From: an uncultured Marinoscillum sp.
GTDB taxonomy: Bacteria; Bacteroidota; Bacteroidia; Cytophagales; MED-G16
Direction of reading: 5' to 3'
NCBI GenBank assembly: GCA_902628365.1
Contig: CACOMW010000014.1
Location: forward strand, 1-38,124
Length of the DNA: 38,124 nt
A program made the translations under genes and the position numbers. Positions within the stretch are counted from its first letter, which is position 1. Each line of letters starts with the position of its first letter. Below are positions 7,600 to 16,923 of this stretch, piece after piece. Below the pieces are notes generated by a model. That model saw only the letters and a list, made by a program, of their open reading frames with translations. It did no database searches and was not told the DNA's origin.

Positions 7600-10500
7600 T
7601 TATCTATCTCTTTCTAGATACAAAGTTCCTACGATTATGTCTTTACTTCTTTCATACTTTGTTCCCTTGTATTCTACTGGCGTAACTTCAAAATAGTAGA
7701 AGTCTGACTGAACAGGTTGCCCTGTATTGTTTTTACCATCCCAAATCTTGTCAGTAGAAACATCATCGTTTGTATAAACTATTCTTTCATATCTATCATA
7801 GATTTTAACCTTAAACCCAATATATTCTTCTTTGATATTTTGATATTTTGCTACAAAATAATCATTAAATAAATCATCATTTGGAGTAAAGTAATTAGGT
7901 AGTTCATAGATAGTAGGATTTAAATTTTTAGCATGAATAAACATATATCCTTGATTTGATGGACATCCTTCTATATCTCTTACTGTATAAATTAAAGTAT
8001 CAAAATTTGTTGGAGAATTATCAAAATTATAAGTAATTGTTCCATCGTTATTTACTATCACTTCACCAAAATCAGGATTTCTAATAATTTCAATACTAGT
8101 TGAATCAATATCAGAATCGATATCGAAATCATTAACTATTAGATCTTTAGTTATTGTAATAGGACTTGAAGCGTCAAATTCAATTGAATCGTTAACAGCA
8201 ACTGGACAATCATTAATATGAGCAATTGTTATGGTAACTGTAGTGATAGAATCACATAGAACAAAACCATCATCAGAAAGGGCATAATCAAAAGTAACAA
8301 CCTCAGGTCCTGGTGCCTCTATGTGCCTAGGTGGATTATATACAAATTTTCCATCGGGACTCCAATATAAATTTCCTACTATATCACCATCTACGTTTTT
8401 AGGTTCATCCAAAACTGAAACAACCAAGTCATTATTTGTAATTCCATTTGCAATTTCAATATCCGTGTCATTAGCAACTAACGAAGAATCTATAGTCTGT
8501 CCTTCATTAATATTATATATATCAGCAACGGGTACTGGACAATCATTCACAGGGTTAATACAGAGGTTTACTGTAACTGTATCTGTATTAAAATCACCGT
8601 CTGTAGCATAATATGTAAATGAATCTGCTGTGGTTTCACTTCCATTATGATTATAGATGAAAGTTCCATTTGGATTTAAAATTAAAGACCCATGAAGTGG
8701 AAGCGTAACTAAAACTGCAGTTAAAACAGAATCTTTTTCATCAAGATCATAGTCATTTCCAAGAACACCTTCTAAATAAGTTAATGTTTGTAGAACACTA
8801 TCTTCATCTATACAATCATAAGTATCGCCTAAAGCAACAGGAGGTGTGTCAGGGACAGGTGTTATTCTTATAGTAACTGTAACAGTATCAGGTAGAACAC
8901 ACTCACCATCATTAACAAGATATGTAAATACATCTTCAAAATTTTCTGAATCATCATGTACATAGTCAAATGAACCATTAGCAAAAAGATTTAGAACACC
9001 ATATTGAGGGGATGTTAGTGGTATTGGTGGAACAACTGTAACTGGATCAAATGGATTTTGATCATTATCATTATGTAACACACCACTATCAGCATTGATA
9101 ATTAGTTTTCCTCCTTCTAAAATATTTTCATATAAATCATCATTTCCAACAACACATACATTATTAATATTTATGAAAGCTGTATCTGCAACAGTAGTGG
9201 TATCTTCACCATCCGTTATAAAATAAGTAAAAAATGTATTATCAGGATTATCTGTACAATCATGACTGTAAGTAAATGAGCCGTCTTCCTTAGGAATGAA
9301 TGCTCCCATTGTTGGTAAATCCTTCATAATAATTCTCATAACATCTTTACAATCAGGGTCTGCATCATTAGCTAAAACTCCACTGGCAGCATCAACGATA
9401 ATTGTCTTACACTCGTTCACTGAATACGTCTCATTTTGTGCACCAGGCGGGACTCTATTATTTATTATTATTGTCACGGTAGCTAGTGTAGATGAAAAAT
9501 CTTCACCATCCCAAAGTCTATATTTAAAGGTATCTACATTTGGTTTATCATCACCATTATGTACATATTGAAAGGACCCGTCTCTACATGCAGTATTATT
9601 TAAAAATCCACAACTAAGAATACCTTTAGTAGGTACATCTGTAGCTGGAACAAAAACTTCCACTAAAGAAATATCATTATCAGGATCCTCATCATTTTTC
9701 TTTAGTCCATTTGCAGCATCAATAACTATAGTTTCACACTCATTAATATAAAAAGTATCATTTCTTGCTGTAGGAGGATCGTTAACAGGAGTAATATTTA
9801 TAATTGCCTTTGTAGCAGGCGCTGTAAGGTCACCATCGGAAACTCTATACATAAGGCTATCAATTGTAGTCTCACTTCCATCATGAACATATGTAAATGC
9901 TCCATCAGTTTGAGTTTCAAAAGGACCACCAGGATTACAAATTACATTATTATTATTATTTAGACAAGGATCATTTGGATTTGCAACAACATTTGAGTTT
10001 TCATTATGATATTTTGGTGCAGTCTTCATGGTAACAACTAAGTTATCACAAGAATTTGCATCAGTATCATTATCTTTTAATCCAAGTGCTCCAGCTGTAA
10101 CAGTCAAAGTTTGACCTTCAAGAATAGTATATTCATCAAGAACTCCTACAGGTGCTCTATTTATAATAGTTATTGTTGCTGTAACAGGATCAGCAGTAGA
10201 AACCTCCCCATCATTAACAAAATAAGTAAAGCTATCGGTAGTAGGATTAGGTGTTCCATCGTGGACATATTGGAAAGAACCATCAGTACAAATATTATTT
10301 ATTTTTCCATTATTAGGATCTCCTCCTTTTGTACAACTTAATACACCATGTGTTGTAGCAGTATTTATGATAGCCGTCAATTGATCTTGAGGGTCAACAT
10401 CTGTATCATTAACAAGAACACCATCTGCTATTAAAGCATTTGCCCCATTTAAATCATTTGCTAATATTGTTTCACATTTATCTACTGTATAGTTTTCACC

Positions 10501-13500
10501 GTTTGCAACTGGCGGTGTATTTATTATATTAATTCTAACAGTAGCTATGTTAGATTTGTTATTTTCTGCTTGATTATCATCAAGTTGATATTTAATTTCA
10601 TCAACATTTACTAAGTCTGTTCCATTGTGGGTATAAGTAAATGTTCCATCAGGATTAGCTACCCAATTGTTCGCTTGAGAAGGACCTGAACATCCACCAC
10701 AACCCCAATCCAATGTAACCTGATTAACATCCATAACATCTTGTTCTGGATCAGAATCATTAGCTCTTACCCCTAAATTTATGTCACTTATATTAAGAGT
10801 TTGTCCTTCATTCACACTATATGTGAGATCATCATTAGCAACTGGAGGATCATTTACAGGAGTAATATTGATCGTGACGGTACCATTTCGGGTACATCCG
10901 TTACCGTCATTTTGTCCATATGTAAATGTATCAGTATGGTTTTCACTTCCATCATGCTGATATTTAAATGCTCCATCTTGACAAATACCTGCTTGTAAAG
11001 TTGCAGGACAAGTTAATACACCATGAGAAGGGTTTGCAATAACAACCGCAGTCAAATTGTCTCCATCAGGGTCTACATCAGGAACGGCACCCTGAGAAAC
11101 ACCCGCTGGTGCAGCTACAGTAAATGATTCTCCTTCATTAACTCCACCATAGGTATGATCGTCAACCACTGGACACTCATTGACAGGAATTACTTGAATA
11201 TTAACTGTATATGGCCCTCCGGCAGCTACATTACATCCTGCATTATCTGTTAGATTATACCTAAAGAAAATACCATTAAAATTCTCTGTGCCATCATGTG
11301 TATAGTTAAATGTTCCATTAGGAAATAGGTTAAAAATACCATGCAATGGATCTGGTCCAACTTGAGTTACAATGATTTGATCATTTTCTTCATCAAAGTC
11401 AAATAATACCCCATCATTTCCTGAATCATTACCATCATTTCTTAGAATAACACCTTCTGGGTTTCCAGCTAATCCATTTGCTGATAATAATTCTCCTTCA
11501 TTCACAGTATAGTTGTCATCTTCACCAATTGGGCAATCATTAACCGATACAATATTAATCGTAACAGTAGTAGTAGGGCAGTTATTTGTAGCCAAACAAT
11601 TATCATCTCTTGCGGTATATGTAAAAGTATCTGTTGCACCTGCTGAGCCATCATGAAAATAGATAAAAGTACCATTTTCATTAACTGTAAATGCCTGACC
11701 AGCAGCAACAGCATCATAATTATCGGGTTGCTTTACAACTTGATGGACCTTTAATGGATCGTCTTTAAAAGGATTACCAGGAGGAGCAAAATCAGCATCA
11801 GTATCATTATTTAAAACCCCTGTATTAAATGTATTAATATTAATATTTCCCCCTTCATTACAATTATATACATCAGGATTAGCAACTGGAGGATCGTTAG
11901 CAGGTGTAATAGTAATATTTAAAGTTCCTTCATTACTATCACACTGGCCATTGTTTGTTATATATTTAACAACATCAGTTCCTGGGGTTTCATTACCATT
12001 ATGAACATAGGTGAAAGTACCATTAGCATTAAGAGTAAGAGCACCTTGAGTTGGTTGTTGTGTAACTGTATAATTCTTTGTTCCTCCGCCATCATCATCA
12101 TTTTTAGATAGATCACAAGGAGTACCACCAGCACAATTATTACCAGTTAATGTACCACCTTCAACGACAGTTTCAGCTTCATTAACAACAATTGGACAAT
12201 CAGGTTGTGGTATAATTGTAATATTAACAACGCCTTCATTGTCACCAGGCACAACACATGCTACTCCAGGAGTTATCACATATGTAAACTGATCTGCAAT
12301 AGTCTCACTACCATCATGTACGTACCTAAAAGTACCGTCTGGACAAATTGCAGGAGTTCCTAATCCAGCATTTGTTGGACATGATAAGGTTCCATTTACT
12401 GGTGCATTTGCAGCTCCAGCTTTTAATGCTACAGTAAATGCATCATTTTCAGCATCACTATCTTTAGCATTAGCAAGATTAGTATTTTCTTTTTGGATCA
12501 CTCCTTCTGGATTTACTCCTTGCCCATCAGCATTTATGGTTTCATTTTCATTTACCGTATAGGCGTCATCAATTGCAATTGGACAATCGTTTTGAGCTAC
12601 AACTCGGATACTTACTGTTGCTTCAGTTCTATTATTTGGCCCTCCATCCGCACAGAATGGAGCAACGTTATCTCTGGCATAATAAGAAAATTGATCATCT
12701 AAATTTTCACTACCATCATGAGTATAATTAAATGAACCATCAGGGCAAATAGCGGGACTTCCTAATCCAGCATTTGTTGGACATGTTAAAGTTCCTCTAA
12801 AAGGACCTGAGCCTGGCTTTATCTCAACAATAAACGCATCTCCTTCTATATCACTATCATCAGCACTAGGGGTATTCCACTGAATTACACCTTGTGCTGC
12901 ATTTCTTACCAAAGTACCTCCTTCATTAATTATATCTATATAACTATCCGGTCTTGCAACGGGACAATTATCAATTGGAGTTATATTTATTGTAACAGTA
13001 ATAGCGGGAGAAAAGCCTCCTCCAGTACAACCAGCATCTATGTATCTGTAAGTAAAAGTATCAGCATTCGTGTTAAGACCATTATGGACGTATTGTAATT
13101 CTCCGTTAGCAGTCTGATTTTGAATTACTCCATTAGAAGGTGCGGAAACTAATTCCCATCCCAACACATATTTATCAGATTCCTCATCGCCTACATCATT
13201 GGCTTTAATTCCATTATCATTTGGATCAGCGTTTGCTGTTCCATCATGATCGTCAAGGACTAAAGTTCCACCTTCATTTACAGTGTATGTGTCATCATTA
13301 CCCGCAGGACAATCATTTGTTTGAGTAATATTGATTGTAACTGTAAATGGTCCTGCATTGTTACAACCATTACCATCGTTTAGTGTATATTGAAAACTAT
13401 CTGTTACTGCAGCCCCTCCATCATGAACATACCTAAATGTTCCATCAGTACAAATTGCTGGAGTACCTAATCCAACATTTGTTGGACATGTTAAAACACC

Positions 13501-16500
13501 ATGACTAGGACCTCCACCTGAAAGGGCTGCCGTCAATGTATTATCATTTGAGTCAACATCTGAATCTGCAGCACCTGCTGACTTAGCTCCACCTACAGTT
13601 CCAAGAATGACACCGCCACCAGCTCCAGCCTTAGTGTTTATATCTAAAGTTTGTCCCTCATTAACCTCATATTCATCTGCTGTACCTACAGGACAATCAT
13701 TTTGAGGATTAACATTTAAATCAACACGAACATCTACTTGACAAGTTCCATCAGTTAAAATATATTCAAAAAAATCGTCTACCCCTGCTCCTGGCTCATC
13801 ACCATTATGAGTGTATTTGAAAGTACCATCTGAACATATAGAAGGGGCAGCACCTTGATTAGGATCTCCCCCTTTTTCGCAAATAATAGTTCCTTTTGTT
13901 GGTGCAGTTTTAATACCTCTGTTATTAATTCCAGCTGCTGCAATAATCAACGGTGTTCCATTAGGATCAGTATCAGCAGCACCTCCAGTCTTACTCCCAC
14001 CTACGGTTCCAAGTATCACTCCCCCTCCTGCACCCGCTGCAGTATTAATGTTAATAAATTGACCTTCGTTTACACTGTATGTATCTGCCTGTCCTGTAGG
14101 ACAAGCATTTACTGAAATAGTTACTTGACTAACATTCACCTGACACTCTCCATCATTTAAAACATAATCAAATGTATCATTTACTCCAGACCCAGCATTA
14201 TGCACGTAACGAAATGTTCCATCCGGACATATTGCAGGAGCACCCAATCCAACATTTGTTGGACATGTAAGTGTACCATTATTAGGACCATTTCCTGCTT
14301 TGTATGTAGCAGTTAGATTATCACAATTGTTTGGATCTGTGTCAACTAATATTCCATCGCTTCCATCATCATTTCCATCATTCAATGTTAATACCCCCTC
14401 AAATAAACCTCCACCACCAGTTGCATTCAATGTACCTCCATCATCAATTAATAAAGAATAAAAATCATCTTCTGCAACAGGACATTCATTTTCTATACAA
14501 ATGGTAACCGTTGCTTCATTTGAGTTATCGGTTCCATCATTGATTCTGTATTTTATTGTTTCAACATTGTTAGCATCATTACCTGGATTACAAGTATGAG
14601 TGTATCGAAAAGAACCATCTGAGCAAAAGTTATTTTGACCTTCATTAGGATCCCCCACTTTTGCACAGAGTAATGTTCCAAAATCTGGAGCATCAGTTAT
14701 AACAAAATTTTTAGGATCAAAAGGGTTATTAAATACATCTCCATCCAAAACACCTGGTGCTGCTACATTCACTACCCCACCTTCTTTTACAGCATTAACA
14801 GTTCCACAAGCAAAATCATCATCATCAACAACTGGAGCAACATTTTGAATAACAATTGTTACCGTACATTCCTCTCCGGCAGCAGGAGGACATAAAGGAT
14901 CAACTCCATCATCTCCAATTTTATACTTAAAATTAGTTGTATTTACTACAGCCCCAACATTGGGATCCATATTATGAGTGTAAGTAAATCTTCCGTCTCC
15001 TGCAGCATTAAAAACCCATGTTCCTGGAACAAAACCTGTAGGATCACTTGTTTTTATTGCTGATAGAGTATTGTTTTCAGCATCAGTATCTGGACCTCCA
15101 GCAGTCTTTCTATTGGTGTAGTTTTTAGCATTATCGTTAGCATCACCTTGAATAAACCCACTTGCAACAGGTACATTCATAGCAAAGCCTTCTGGTATTG
15201 TGTAAGTATCATCAGTACAATCAGGACAATCATTTTGAGGAATTATATTTATTGTAACAGTATATGGTCCTTGAGGAGCGCATCCAGGCTCTGGCTGATT
15301 TGCATTATAAGGAACTGGACCATCATGAAGAGTATATTGAAATGAAACGGATTGATTAGCACCAACTGGCTCAGTGCCATCATGTTCATAAATAAATGTT
15401 CCATTCTGATTCAAAGTAAAAGATGCTGCATGAGCAGGTGGAGCTCCTGACAGAACTGCTTTTAAAACATCCCCACCATTAGCGTCAGTATCAGCAGTAC
15501 CCTGTGTCTTTTTACCTCTATTTACTCCTGTTCCGGGAACATCCCCGACAGTACCTCCAATAACACCTCCACCAACACCATTAGGATTTGCAACATTAAG
15601 TATGCCATCTTCAATTACCTCATATACATCTGCATTTCCACCCGTACCGCCAACTGGACAAAAATTCACATTAAAGGTTACTGTAGTTACACCTGCAGCA
15701 TTATCAAAACCATCATTCATAAAATATAATGCTGTCTTTTGTGCATCATTGTCAAGTCCTTTATGTTCATAAGTAAACCCGCCATCCTTACAAAATTGAT
15801 TTGAGTTATGGTTTGGATCTCCTGCATCAATACATTTTATAACATCATTAGCTGGTTGTTGAACAGTATTTATAACTGATTTATTATTAGCTGCACCACA
15901 AGGAGAACATGCTCCTGGATCAACCCCAGAAGTCGTTGCTAAAGGATCACTTCCTAAAACTCCTGGAGTCGCAAATGTTCGTGTTTCACCATGATTAACC
16001 GTATAGACATCTGGCACACCATCTGGATTGGTATTCGTGATAAACATTTTAAAAGTTGTTTGAACAGTAAACTCGCCATCACTAACTTCAACAATAAAAT
16101 AATCCATATATTGATCAGCGCCCGGAAGAGCTCCTGGAGCAGTATATGTAAAGTTACCAGTATTAGTAAAAGTAGATAAATCAATAGCAGCACCATAAGT
16201 ATTTGGCCATGCGCCAGCAATTCCTCCAATTGTAGAATTTGCATCTGTACCACCTGCAGTATTAGGAGTTAAAGTAAATGTAAAAGCATTATTATCAGGG
16301 TCATTTACTAATGAAGCTAAATCCGTAAATTGAGTAACTGACCCAGTTGCAACTGTTTTCTGATAAGCTCCAATACTGGGAGGGTCATTTACTGGCGTTA
16401 TCGTGATATTTACCGTCGCAGTTCCTGGAGTTGTTCCACTACCATTAGTAACCTTGTAAGTAATAAAATCTGTTGTAGTTTCCCCTCCATCATGCTGATA

Positions 16501-16824
16501 TTCAAAACTTCCATTAGCACAAAATCCTGCTTGATTATTTCTTGGATCACCTGGATCTTTACAAGTAATGGTACCATTAAGCGGCCCAAAACTTGGATTT
16601 TGATCAACAGTACCTCCATTTCCAACATCATTGGTTAATACACCTCTTGCTGCTGGAACAGTTATTTTACCTCCCTCTGCAGGTGCTAAACTCCCTTGCC
16701 CATCACCATTATATCCATTTGCAGCATAATTATCGTTATTTATAGTATATACTTGAGAAAAAGAATTAGAAATATTATAAAAAAATAATAAGACTAATAT
16801 GTAGATAAAATTATTTCTCATCAT
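7600..16824 (-). CDS. giant secreted multi-cadherin-like-domain protein with T9SS type B C-terminal domain
   Basis: This 3074-residue protein starts with a signal peptide (residues 1-24, ending SNSFSQ). I count 25 tandem units of about 117 residues. The typical pattern is VNEGxTL, then GVLxNDxDxD, then a short hairpin, then DGTFxYxHDGSE, DxFTYxxxDG and a closing strand TVxIxIxxVNDCP or VNDPP. This matches cadherin-like Big_9/Cadherin_5 folds. Unit 2 is the most divergent. The last ~105 residues (ELPNYFTPNDDLFNDYF, KIYDRYERIVY, WDGKNNTGQPV, YYFEV, GTLYLERDR) form a gliding-motility-associated type B sorting domain, so the protein should cross the outer membrane by T9SS. Likely role: surface adhesin or motility-type filament (inference). 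Cysteines occur in covarying pairs. The gene is visibly richer in G+C than its neighbours. Two adjacent ATGs (16824, 16821) are possible. No PorP/SprF-like gene is adjacent. Confidence 0.95.
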   Translation of the reverse strand: MMRNNFIYILVLLFFYNISNSFSQVYTINNDNYAANGYNGDGQGSLAPAEGGKITVPAARGVLTNDVGNGGTVDQNPSFGPLNGTITCKDPGDPRNNQAGFCANGSFEYQHDGGETTTDFITYKVTNGSGTTPGTATVNITITPVNDPPSIGAYQKTVATGSVTQFTDLASLVNDPDNNAFTFTLTPNTAGGTDANSTIGGIAGAWPNTYGAAIDLSTFTNTGNFTYTAPGALPGADQYMDYFIVEVSDGEFTVQTTFKMFITNTNPDGVPDVYTVNHGETRTFATPGVLGSDPLATTSGVDPGACSPCGAANNKSVINTVQQPANDVIKCIDAGDPNHNSNQFCKDGGFTYEHKGLDNDAQKTALYFMNDGFDNAAGVTTVTFNVNFCPVGGTGGNADVYEVIEDGILNVANPNGVGGGVIGGTVGDVPGTGVNRGKKTQGTADTDANGGDVLKAVLSGAPPAHAASFTLNQNGTFIYEHDGTEPVGANQSVSFQYTLHDGPVPYNANQPEPGCAPQGPYTVTINIIPQNDCPDCTDDTYTIPEGFAMNVPVASGFIQGDANDNAKNYTNRKTAGGPDTDAENNTLSAIKTSDPTGFVPGTWVFNAAGDGRFTYTHNMDPNVGAVVNTTNFKYKIGDDGVDPLCPPAAGEECTVTIVIQNVAPVVDDDDFACGTVNAVKEGGVVNVAAPGVLDGDVFNNPFDPKNFVITDAPDFGTLLCAKVGDPNEGQNNFCSDGSFRYTHTCNPGNDANNVETIKYRINDGTDNSNEATVTICIENECPVAEDDFYSLLIDDGGTLNATGGGGLFEGVLTLNDGNDDGSDGILVDTDPNNCDNLTATYKAGNGPNNGTLTCPTNVGLGAPAICPDGTFRYVHNAGSGVNDTFDYVLNDGECQVNVSQVTISVNACPTGQADTYSVNEGQFININTAAGAGGGVILGTVGGSKTGGAADTDPNGTPLIIAAAGINNRGIKTAPTKGTIICEKGGDPNQGAAPSICSDGTFKYTHNGDEPGAGVDDFFEYILTDGTCQVDVRVDLNVNPQNDCPVGTADEYEVNEGQTLDINTKAGAGGGVILGTVGGAKSAGAADSDVDSNDNTLTAALSGGGPSHGVLTCPTNVGLGTPAICTDGTFRYVHDGGAAVTDSFQYTLNDGNGCNNAGPFTVTINITQTNDCPAGNDDTYTVNEGGTLVLDDHDGTANADPNDNGIKANDVGDEESDKYVLGWELVSAPSNGVIQNQTANGELQYVHNGLNTNADTFTYRYIDAGCTGGGFSPAITVTINITPIDNCPVARPDSYIDIINEGGTLVRNAAQGVIQWNTPSADDSDIEGDAFIVEIKPGSGPFRGTLTCPTNAGLGSPAICPDGSFNYTHDGSENLDDQFSYYARDNVAPFCADGGPNNRTEATVSIRVVAQNDCPIAIDDAYTVNENETINADGQGVNPEGVIQKENTNLANAKDSDAENDAFTVALKAGAANAPVNGTLSCPTNAGLGTPAICPDGTFRYVHDGSETIADQFTYVITPGVACVVPGDNEGVVNITIIPQPDCPIVVNEAETVVEGGTLTGNNCAGGTPCDLSKNDDDGGGTKNYTVTQQPTQGALTLNANGTFTYVHNGNETPGTDVVKYITNNGQCDSNEGTLNITITPANDPPVANPDVYNCNEGGNININTFNTGVLNNDTDADFAPPGNPFKDDPLKVHQVVKQPDNYDAVAAGQAFTVNENGTFIYFHDGSAGATDTFTYTARDDNCLATNNCPTTTVTINIVSVNDCPIGEDDNYTVNEGELLSANGLAGNPEGVILRNDGNDSGNDGVLFDFDEENDQIIVTQVGPDPLHGIFNLFPNGTFNYTHDGTENFNGIFFRYNLTDNAGCNVAAGGPYTVNIQVIPVNECPVVDDHTYGGVNEGESFTVAAPAGVSQGAVPDVDPDGDNLTAVVIANPSHGVLTCPATLQAGICQDGAFKYQHDGSENHTDTFTYGQNDGNGCTRNGTVTINITPVNDPPVANDDLTYSVNEGQTLNISDINLGVRANDSDPEQDVMDVNQVTLDWGCGGCSGPSQANNWVANPDGTFTYTHNGTDLVNVDEIKYQLDDNQAENNKSNIATVRINIINTPPVANGENYTVDKCETILANDLNGANALIADGVLVNDTDVDPQDQLTAIINTATTHGVLSCTKGGDPNNGKINNICTDGSFQYVHDGTPNPTTDSFTYFVNDGEVSTADPVTATITIINRAPVGVLDEYTILEGQTLTVTAGALGLKDNDTDANSCDNLVVTMKTAPKYHNENSNVVANPNDPCLNNNNNVICNPGGPFETQTDGAFTYVHDGSETTIDSLMYRVSDGDLTAPATKAIINITPVNDPPTARNDTFYINECETIVIDAANGLKKNDEDPDNDISLVEVFVPATDVPTKGILSCGFLNNTACRDGSFQYVHNGDDKPNVDTFKYRLWDGEDFSSTLATVTIIINNRVPPGAQNETYSVNECKTIIVDAASGVLANDADPDCKDVMRIIMKDLPTMGAFIPKEDGSFTYSHDCTDNPDNTFFTYFITDGEDTTTVADTAFININNVCVVGNDDLYENILEGGKLIINADSGVLHNDNDQNPFDPVTVVPPIPLTSPQYGVLNLFANGSFDYVHDDSENFEDVFTYLVNDGECVLPDTVTVTIRITPVPDTPPVALGDTYDCIDEDSVLQTLTYLEGVLGNDYDLDEKDSVLTAVLVTLPLHGSLILNPNGTFIYNHNGSETTADSFTYYATDGDFNTDTVTVNLCINPVNDCPVPVADIYNINEGQTIDSSLVANDTDIEIANGITNNDLVVSVLDEPKNVDGDIVGNLYWSPDGKFVYNPPRHIEAPGPEVVTFDYALSDDGFVLCDSITTVTITIAHINDCPVAVNDSIEFDASSPITITKDLIVNDFDIDSDIDSTSIEIIRNPDFGEVIVNNDGTITYNFDNSPTNFDTLIYTVRDIEGCPSNQGYMFIHAKNLNPTIYELPNYFTPNDDLFNDYFVAKYQNIKEEYIGFKVKIYDRYERIVYTNDDVSTDKIWDGKNNTGQPVQSDFYYFEVTPVEYKGTKYERSKDIIVGTLYLERDR
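7603..7920 (-). other. T9SS type B (gliding-motility-associated) C-terminal sorting domain
   Basis: This is the last ~105 codons of the giant gene. NYFTPNDDLFNDYF, VKIYDRYERIVYTND, WDGKNNTGQPVQSDFYYFEV and the terminal IVGTLYLERDR match the conserved order of the gliding motility-associated C-terminal family (TIGR04131-like). In this family the domain is a secretion signal for T9SS rather than part of the functional stalk. Confidence 0.88.
12341..12383 (-). repeat. 43-bp near-identical repeat in giant adhesin gene, copy 1 (unit 12)
   Basis: This encodes the loop SCPTNAGLGTPAICP. The 43-bp block recurs at 12743-12785, 13448-13490 and 14225-14267 with only a few substitutions each, in equivalent positions of units 12, 11, 9 and 7. 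Confidence 0.85.
12743..12785 (-). repeat. 43-bp repeat, copy 2 (unit 11)
   Basis: The DNA block is the same as at 12341-12383 with a few substitutions. It encodes TCPTNAGLGSPAICP in unit 11. Confidence 0.85.
13448..13490 (-). repeat. 43-bp repeat, copy 3 (unit 9)
   Basis: It encodes TCPTNVGLGTPAICT in unit 9 and shares the core cctaatccaacatttgttgg with the other copies, apart from single substitutions. Confidence 0.85.
13582..13629 (-). repeat. 48-bp glycine-rich repeat, copy A (unit 9)
   Basis: It encodes AGAGGGVILGTVGGAK in unit 9. It pairs with 13990-14037 in unit 8, which encodes the same peptide except for the residue before the final Lys. Many third positions differ, so this copy pair is older, or more constrained at protein level, than the 43-bp blocks. 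Confidence 0.8.
13990..14037 (-). repeat. 48-bp glycine-rich repeat, copy B (unit 8)
   Basis: It encodes AGAGGGVILGTVGGSK in unit 8 and is homologous to 13582-13629. A more distant version (GVGGGVIGGTVGD) occurs in unit 4 near 15540-15585. Confidence 0.8.
14225..14267 (-). repeat. 43-bp repeat, copy 4 (unit 7)
   Basis: It encodes TCPTNVGLGAPAICP in unit 7 and has the same DNA core as the copies in units 9, 11 and 12. Confidence 0.85.
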
Positions 16825-16843
16825 TAAAGCTAAGTAGATTATG

Positions 16844-16851
16844 CAAATATA
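16844..16851 (-). promoter_or_regulatory. candidate -7 element of the giant adhesin gene
   Basis: The minus strand reads TATATTTG, an exact match to the Bacteroidota -7 consensus TAnnTTTG, ending 19 nt before the ATG at 16824. No clear TTG -33 box is seen at the usual distance. A short inverted repeat (AAAGA at 16851-16855, TCTTT at 16863-16867) touches its upstream side. Confidence 0.45.
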
Positions 16852-16883
16852 AAGATTTTGAGTCTTTCATGTATAAAAAATAA

Positions 16884-16907
16884 ATTTTTGGTTTCATATT
16901 CAAAAAT
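16884..16907 (-). terminator. candidate intrinsic terminator after rlmN
   Basis: In the minus-strand transcript, ATTTTTG and CAAAAAT (7-bp arms, 10-nt loop) are followed by TTATTTTTT. It starts 17 nt after the rlmN stop and lies upstream of the adhesin promoter candidate. The stem has only one G-C pair, so its strength is doubtful. Confidence 0.35.
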
Positions 16908-16923
16908 GCTCATTATTTAGTTT

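Noticed and set aside
9950-10000. ATT trinucleotide run near 9940-9960 as a microsatellite or phase-variable tract
   Set aside because: It encodes an Asn run within unit 19 and stays in frame for unit changes of three bases, so it would not switch expression.
11502-11717. Open frames on either strand inside the giant adhesin gene (for example 11502-11717, 13855-14115, 15954-16253)
   Set aside because: They are by-products of the repetitive, stop-poor gene. Their translations are low-complexity and show no family resemblance.
7600-16824. Horizontal transfer of the giant adhesin gene because of its higher G+C
   Set aside because: The skew is explained by the Gly/Asp/Thr/Pro-rich composition. 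No mobile-element traces flank it, so transfer is not supported by the sequence alone.
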